This document shows, piece by piece, positions 60,961 through 64,000 of a DNA stretch of 64,000 nt. Made by a program: the position numbers and the translations under genes. The DNA is from Symbiodinium natans (lineage: Eukaryota; Sar; Dinophyceae; Suessiales; Symbiodiniaceae): assembly GCA_905221605.1 (NCBI GenBank), contig CAJNDS010000308.1, positions 105,132 through 169,131 on the forward strand, written 5' to 3'. The notes beneath the pieces are model-generated. The model ran no database searches, was not told the origin of the DNA, and saw only the letters and a list, made by a program, of their open reading frames with translations. Each line of letters opens with the position of its first letter. Position 1 is the stretch's first letter.

Positions 60961-63900
60961 CTATAAGACAAGCATGTGTTGCGAGCGATCTCCCAGAAGT
61001 CCTAATCCACCTGAGCTGGACCCTGCAACCGTGAGATCTTGGCAGGGGGAACCGGCGGGAATGATGATGGCTGTTTTTTGTGGATGAATCCTTCCCAGGA
61101 AAGACAAACATTCACGCAGCAATCGGTAATCCTCTTTAAGTAGAGTCCAAACGTCATCGATTGCGATCGATGGCACACGGTGCGAGTCAAGAGCCCATCT
61201 TTGGCTTTTGTCACAGTCATACTTATGGCATATGAGGGCGCGAAGGACGCTGTCACTTTCTGCACTTACAGCCGCAACTGGTTGTTGCTTGAGGCATTCA
61301 ACGGTGACAGCACGTGATATTCCGCATCCATCAAAAAGCGATAAGATGATGTAACGTTCAACACCGAGTGCGACCTGTATGCAGTCTTCCGACGAGACAG
61401 CATTACTTTGATTGTTCCTGCTTCCAATTTTACCGTCTTTTCTCTTGGAGACAGGCTTAGCATTGTTAAGCTTATCGAGGCTTTTCTTGACTCTTCGCAT
61501 CTGAGAATCAGAGCTCAAGTCAGACTTGGCTTTAAGGGGCTGGCTGCCCCTATCAGAGCCATTCTTCTCAGAGTTCAGCGCAGTTTGAACTTCATGTTGT
61601 TGCGGTCTCTGTTCCTCATCGGAATCAGTAGCAATGGAGTGCACTTCAGGAAGAGATGCATTATCAAGTTGTGTCGCCAAAGCAGTACTAGGGTCGGGTT
61701 GGAGACTAACACTGGCTTGGTGTTCTGACTCCTCATCGAATTTGCCCTTTTGGGCGAGAGTAAATTCAGTACCGCTTTGGCATTCCTGTGCTTGTGGCAG
61801 AAGATGGGCACAGGGCGGATTAGGCAAGCCAAAATCATCCTCTGAGGTGATGGTCATATAGGTTGCAGAAGGGACAGGGCTGCCCCAGCTTGCAACCTTC
61901 GTTATCTTAGCTTGCTCAATAGTGTGTGCTTCACTACTGATATGCTGTTCTGCGTTTTCACTGGGATCAGCATGATGCCGGATAATCTCATTAAAAGAGT
62001 TAATGAGAGCAGCGGCGGGGTAAAGCTGATTGACACAAACACTTCTGATGAAGATGGCTTCGATGTAGTGCTCAGCCTTAATCAATTGTGCCCACAAGTT
62101 TTCTTTACGGACTCCATAGATTGAGTCATAAAGAAGAACTGAGTCTCCTGCTTGTTCTTTGGCATGGCGTAGCACTAAGTAGTGCTTAGCACTAGGATCA
62201 TGCAGAACGAGTGCAACGACAATATATGCCTGTTGCATGACTGATACCGTACTGCCAAGAAAGCTTTGAATATCCGCCTCGCTTTTGCAGACTTGCGCAA
62301 AAGAGCTTTTCTGAGTCTTCTGTGTGAGAAGGCAGAAAAAAGACGGAAGTCTTTGAATGACAAGTTTGCACATGTCATTGCGAGGGCTCAAGTTTTGCTG
62401 CATGCACGCAATCGCAAGGTCAGCAAGTTGACCTAGATCAGCGAGGATACTGATCTGATCAGAGGAGTCCTGTTCCGAATGCAACGGTAGAGCAAGAATG
62501 GGCTGCGGCTGTTGGCACATGGAGCACTTGCAATGGATCTGGACAAGCATGGTGTATTGCTCCTTGGCCGGAATAGCCCAAATGGCCTTACTATACACCT
62601 CAGTAAAGCTCTGAAGCTCCAACGGTGTAGCACTTGCCAATTGAAGATAGGTCAGGCCAAGTATGTGTGCAAGCTTTGCTCGAGCGGCCTCACGTATATT
62701 ATATCCAACCGCAGCAAGGACAAGAGCTGCTTGTTTAGGAAAGGGGGCGTAATGCTGGCATTGCTCTTTGTTCCATTGAGCACACGAGATGACTCGATAG
62801 GCAGCAGCAACAGGGCAATAAAGGCCAGCAATGCGCCTTTGCACTTCTTCTTGAACGTTGGCCGGGACTTCCGCCTGAAACCTTAAGACAGTATTACGTC
62901 TTCTAGCAATCTCAACTTTTTCCTTGCTACTCTCAATATTTCTTTTGCCAATCCCACCTTCTTGGCTCAACTGTGCTGAGGCAGGATTTTCCGGTAACAT
63001 GTTGGCAGCCGCATCATCACCTTTAACAGCAGGAGGCTTTCCATGGAGCAAAGTCGGGCACTGGGCAGTATCCGATTGCTCCATGGCAACCTTGCTTGAC
63101 TTCCCATCCTGATGATTGGCACATCTGGCTTTGTTCGGCTTATTGGCTGCAGTAGCCTTAAGTCTATCATCAGTGCGGATGTTAAAAGCATAGATGACGC
63201 TAGTATTAATCCCTATCAACTTGATGATATCACATGAGTGACATCGTGGCAGGAATAGAAGCGCGCCCTGATGTAGGGAGACGAGAACATTGTTACTCGC
63301 AGAAGATCCCGGATGACAAGCGAGATGTTGGCCGTTCTTGAGAACTAGCGGGATTTCTAGTTCAGTCTTACCAGTAATGCGGACAAGCAGGTACTGGATA
63401 GATCCCAGTTCGGCAGTAAAGTCTTCATCCTCTTGGGAAGCCTTAGGAAGGTTTTCTGGCACTCTCCAACCTTGAAAGGCTTCATTTTGGCTGAGAAATG
63501 TCTGGACACTCTGCAGCTTCACTAGTTCGGGAACATCCTCACATTTACCAGTCATAACAACGTAAGGCGCCTGTCTGTCGATGATCAGGAAGTGTGTTTC
63601 AAGGTCATCCTTGTGCCAAATTGTACTAGCAATTCGTTGCTTGGACAAGGGGTGATACTCATCCCTTGCTCTGACATGGATCAATCTTCCTTGCCCAATC
63701 TTATCGCTCCCAGAGTGGCAATTCAAAAAATGTTCTCTAGGGTTCTCGGAAATGTGATTAATGGGTTTGTTGCTCCATCTTGGGGCATCAACAACCTCTT
63801 GCAGCAATTGCACTTCAGTTCTTCCACAAGGAAGGTCGAAATATTGACATTGGGTGAGCGCATCGGCAGCGGCGACAGTAGCAGTTACATGGACAGCAGG

Positions 63901-63993
63901 TATGACAACGTCAGTGCCAGCTAATACATGTACGACTCCTCTGTATTGCACCGGAATTTTGATGTACTCGAGATCCTGAATAATGTCTTGCAT
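60961..63993 (-). CDS. LINE ORF1, 5' part: unknown N-terminal region and N-terminal half of the DNA methyltransferase (ends at TAG)
   Basis: 1,010 codons; an ATG is at 63,993, but the true start may lie outside the window. Residues 1-290 contain YLLVRITGKTELEIPLVLK and other beta-rich stretches. Residues ~370-690 hold a compact helical/beta region with KHYLVLRHAKEQAGDSVLLY that could be a degenerate protease-like fold (speculative). Residues 700-860 are Glu/Ser/Lys-rich linker. The last 145 residues are the methyltransferase start: IILSLFDGCGISRAV (motif I, SAM binding, about 61,335), AESDS and AGSPCQDLTVAG (motif IV, catalytic Cys, about 61,045). The PCQ form and animal Dnmt3-like layout suggest de novo CG methylation, as shown for related elements. 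An amber codon then interrupts the domain. Confidence 0.85.
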   Translation of the reverse strand: MQDIIQDLEYIKIPVQYRGVVHVLAGTDVVIPAVHVTATVAAADALTQCQYFDLPCGRTEVQLLQEVVDAPRWSNKPINHISENPREHFLNCHSGSDKIGQGRLIHVRARDEYHPLSKQRIASTIWHKDDLETHFLIIDRQAPYVVMTGKCEDVPELVKLQSVQTFLSQNEAFQGWRVPENLPKASQEDEDFTAELGSIQYLLVRITGKTELEIPLVLKNGQHLACHPGSSASNNVLVSLHQGALLFLPRCHSCDIIKLIGINTSVIYAFNIRTDDRLKATAANKPNKARCANHQDGKSSKVAMEQSDTAQCPTLLHGKPPAVKGDDAAANMLPENPASAQLSQEGGIGKRNIESSKEKVEIARRRNTVLRFQAEVPANVQEEVQRRIAGLYCPVAAAYRVISCAQWNKEQCQHYAPFPKQAALVLAAVGYNIREAARAKLAHILGLTYLQLASATPLELQSFTEVYSKAIWAIPAKEQYTMLVQIHCKCSMCQQPQPILALPLHSEQDSSDQISILADLGQLADLAIACMQQNLSPRNDMCKLVIQRLPSFFCLLTQKTQKSSFAQVCKSEADIQSFLGSTVSVMQQAYIVVALVLHDPSAKHYLVLRHAKEQAGDSVLLYDSIYGVRKENLWAQLIKAEHYIEAIFIRSVCVNQLYPAAALINSFNEIIRHHADPSENAEQHISSEAHTIEQAKITKVASWGSPVPSATYMTITSEDDFGLPNPPCAHLLPQAQECQSGTEFTLAQKGKFDEESEHQASVSLQPDPSTALATQLDNASLPEVHSIATDSDEEQRPQQHEVQTALNSEKNGSDRGSQPLKAKSDLSSDSQMRRVKKSLDKLNNAKPVSKRKDGKIGSRNNQSNAVSSEDCIQVALGVERYIILSLFDGCGISRAVTVECLKQQPVAAVSAESDSVLRALICHKYDCDKSQRWALDSHRVPSIAIDDVWTLLKEDYRLLRECLSFLGRIHPQKTAIIIPAGSPCQDLTVAGSSSGGLGLLGDRSQHMLVL

Positions 63994-64000
63994 GTCTCCG

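Larger units (their letters stand above)
53234..64000 (-). mobile_element. DNMT-bearing LINE, 5' end beyond the window
   Basis: A long ORF1 containing a C5-methyltransferase (63,993-58,855, one amber codon) and an intact EN-RT-RNase H ORF2 (58,858-53,234) overlap by ATGA. A decayed relative of ORF2 is at 23,300-37,250. DNMT capture by dinoflagellate retrotransposons is published (de Mendoza et al. 2018); this appears to be a member of that class, by domain content only. The 3' end is not defined: no poly(A) or target duplication could be assigned. Confidence 0.8.

Overview
This window looks like nuclear DNA of a dinoflagellate, most likely a Symbiodiniaceae-type genome. The support is: many interstitial TTTAGGG/CCCTAAA arrays (the plant/dinoflagellate telomere heptamer); a C5-cytosine methyltransferase inside the ORF1 of a LINE, an arrangement reported for dinoflagellate retrotransposons (de Mendoza et al. 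2018, Nature Communications); fragments resembling the 3' part of the dinoflagellate spliced leader in front of several ORFs; and a 41-kb run of genes all on the minus strand. The genus is an inference. I recognise no single-copy host gene, tRNA, rRNA or CRISPR array.

Layout. (1) 1-10,722 and 17,458-23,090: a mosaic of telomere-like heptamer arrays in both orientations, a T3G5-6 array (2,237-2,893), a GGGCCA minisatellite, a TTGAGGG array and short unique pieces; no credible gene. (2) 10,723-17,457 (+): a complete-length, non-intact LINE inserted in the CCCTAAA repeats. It has a 9-bp target duplication and an A11 tail. Its ORF2 has endonuclease, then RNase H, then reverse transcriptase. The element is studded with at least 29 copies of ACTCCGC, mostly ACTCCGCC, on the coding strand and in all three codon phases. 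(3) 23,300-37,250 (-): a decayed copy of the DNMT-bearing LINE family, split by a second, intact-looking 10.4-kb LINE (24,709-35,140) flanked by a 13-bp target duplication. The inserted LINE has several ORFs, including EN-RT-zinc finger, a helical ORF3 and a ubiquitin-specific protease domain. (4) 37,254-39,430: a pair of identical 265-bp direct repeats and the RNase H end of a third kind of retroelement. (5) 39,412-53,396 (-): a file of lineage-specific ORFs, including an alpha/beta-hydrolase plus SF1-helicase gene, a second hydrolase, a pair of tandem paralogues and a polymerase-palm-like ORF. (6) 53,234-64,000 (-): the better preserved DNMT LINE. Its long ORF1 carries the methyltransferase, interrupted by one in-frame TAG. 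ORF1 ends in an ATGA overlap with an intact EN-RT-RNase H ORF2. Its 5' end lies outside the window.

How the parts relate. Three separate LINE lineages with different accessory enzymes (internal RNase H; ubiquitin protease; DNA methyltransferase) sit within 64 kb, one nested inside another. The ORFs of region 5 lie downstream of the DNMT LINE in the same direction and several have spliced-leader-like pieces in front. They may be recycled mRNAs or further ORFs of large composite elements; the sequence alone does not decide this.
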